DNA of 5,953 bases from Ectothiorhodospiraceae bacterium (GTDB lineage: Bacteria; Pseudomonadota; Gammaproteobacteria; Nitrococcales; AK92): NCBI GenBank assembly GCA_029263635.1, contig JAJUFY010000146.1, positions 1-5,953 on the forward strand, read 5' to 3'. Positions 5,709 through 5,953 of the stretch are shown here, piece by piece. Numbering within the stretch: position 1 is the first letter of the stretch; every line of letters begins with the position of its first letter. The notes beneath the pieces were generated by a model, which did no database searches, was not told where the DNA came from, and was given only the letters and a program-made list of their open reading frames with translations. The position numbers and the translations under genes are program-made.

Positions 5709-5953
5709 ATGAACTCACTGGAAAAAGACATCGCCCGGCGGCGGACGTTCGCGATCATATCGCACCCGGACGCCGGCAAGACCACGCTCACCGAGAAGCT
5801 GCTGCTGTTCGGCGGCGCCATCCAGATGGCGGGCACCGTCAAGTCGCGCAAGGCCAAGGCCTTCGCCACCTCCGACTGGATGGAGCTGGAAAAGCAGCGC
5901 GGCATCTCGGTCACCTCCTCGGTGATGCAGTTCCCCTATGCCGGCCGCATCAT
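5709..5953 (+). CDS. prfC: Peptide chain release factor 3 (RF3), 5' end only
   Basis: The first 81 codons of RF3 are present; the gene runs off the right edge. RF3 is the translational GTPase that removes RF1 or RF2 from the ribosome after peptide release. The G1 (P-loop) is SHPDAGKTT at residues 18-26, with the SHPDAGKT form distinguishing RF3 from EF-G, which has a GHIDAGKT-like loop. The family segments LLLFGGAIQMAGTVKSRK (31-48) and SDWMELEKQRGISVTSSVMQF (55-75) contain switch I (G2), with the conserved Thr in SVTSS. The N-terminus begins with a short MNSLEKDIARRRTFAIISHP as in other RF3 proteins, supporting the ATG at 5709. The Shine-Dalgarno is weak (GAG at 5693-5695, 13 nt away). The gene is divergent from ycgN with start codons 17 nt apart, so each promoter must overlap the other gene. 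Confidence 0.97.
   Translation, partial: MNSLEKDIARRRTFAIISHPDAGKTTLTEKLLLFGGAIQMAGTVKSRKAKAFATSDWMELEKQRGISVTSSVMQFPYAGRI

Noticed and set aside
5692..5718. Earlier GTG start for ycgN at 5718, adding 9 residues.
   Set aside because: It would overlap the prfC start codon and has no better ribosome binding site; the ATG at 5691 has GGGG at 7 nt and already includes all conserved blocks.
5696..5914. A 72-codon minus-strand frame opposite the start of prfC.
   Set aside because: The translation has no recognisable motif and lies wholly opposite the highly conserved RF3 GTPase domain.

Overview
This window looks like ordinary chromosomal DNA from a GC-rich gammaproteobacterium. The FabA/FabB anaerobic unsaturated-fatty-acid pair, a periplasmic Slt70-type lytic transglycosylase, a YcgN-family (UPF0260) protein and release factor RF3 are all typical of Gammaproteobacteria. 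The codon bias and free-living gene content would fit a Pseudomonas-like, Halomonas-like or purple-sulfur/Ectothiorhodospira-like lineage, but I cannot fix the genus from sequence alone.

Layout from left to right. (1) Bases 1-868, plus strand: the 3' end of a livG-type gene and the complete livF, the two ATPase subunits of a branched-chain amino acid (HAAT family) ABC importer, joined by a TGATG stop/start overlap. (2) Bases 869-1172: a convergent intergenic region filled with inverted repeats. It has a hairpin just after livF, two related GTCATTGCGAG/GTCATCGCGAG-type palindromic elements, and a hairpin just after fabB. (3) Bases 1173-2999, minus strand: the fabA-fabB operon (transcribed fabA then fabB, 84 nt apart), which makes and elongates cis-unsaturated acyl chains. 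(4) Bases 3000-3256: the divergent promoter region between fabA and slt, with a candidate fabA promoter and a 12-bp perfect palindrome. (5) Bases 3257-5236, plus strand: slt, encoding an exported soluble lytic transglycosylase. (6) Bases 5218-5691, minus strand: a ycgN-like gene with an 8-cysteine protein, overlapping the slt 3' end tail to tail by 19 nt. (7) From base 5709, plus strand: the 5' end of prfC (RF3), divergent from ycgN with only 17 nt between start codons. A perfect TATAAT box for prfC lies inside the ycgN coding sequence.

The genes belong to separate housekeeping functions: amino acid uptake, membrane lipid unsaturation, murein turnover and translation termination. They do not form one pathway. 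I found no phage, transposase, CRISPR, tRNA or rRNA, and no evidence of a new defence or biosynthetic system. The parts worth a second look are non-coding or arrangement features: the covarying palindromic repeats at 925-1124, the hairpin in the fabA-fabB spacer, and the compact overlapping gene borders around ycgN.
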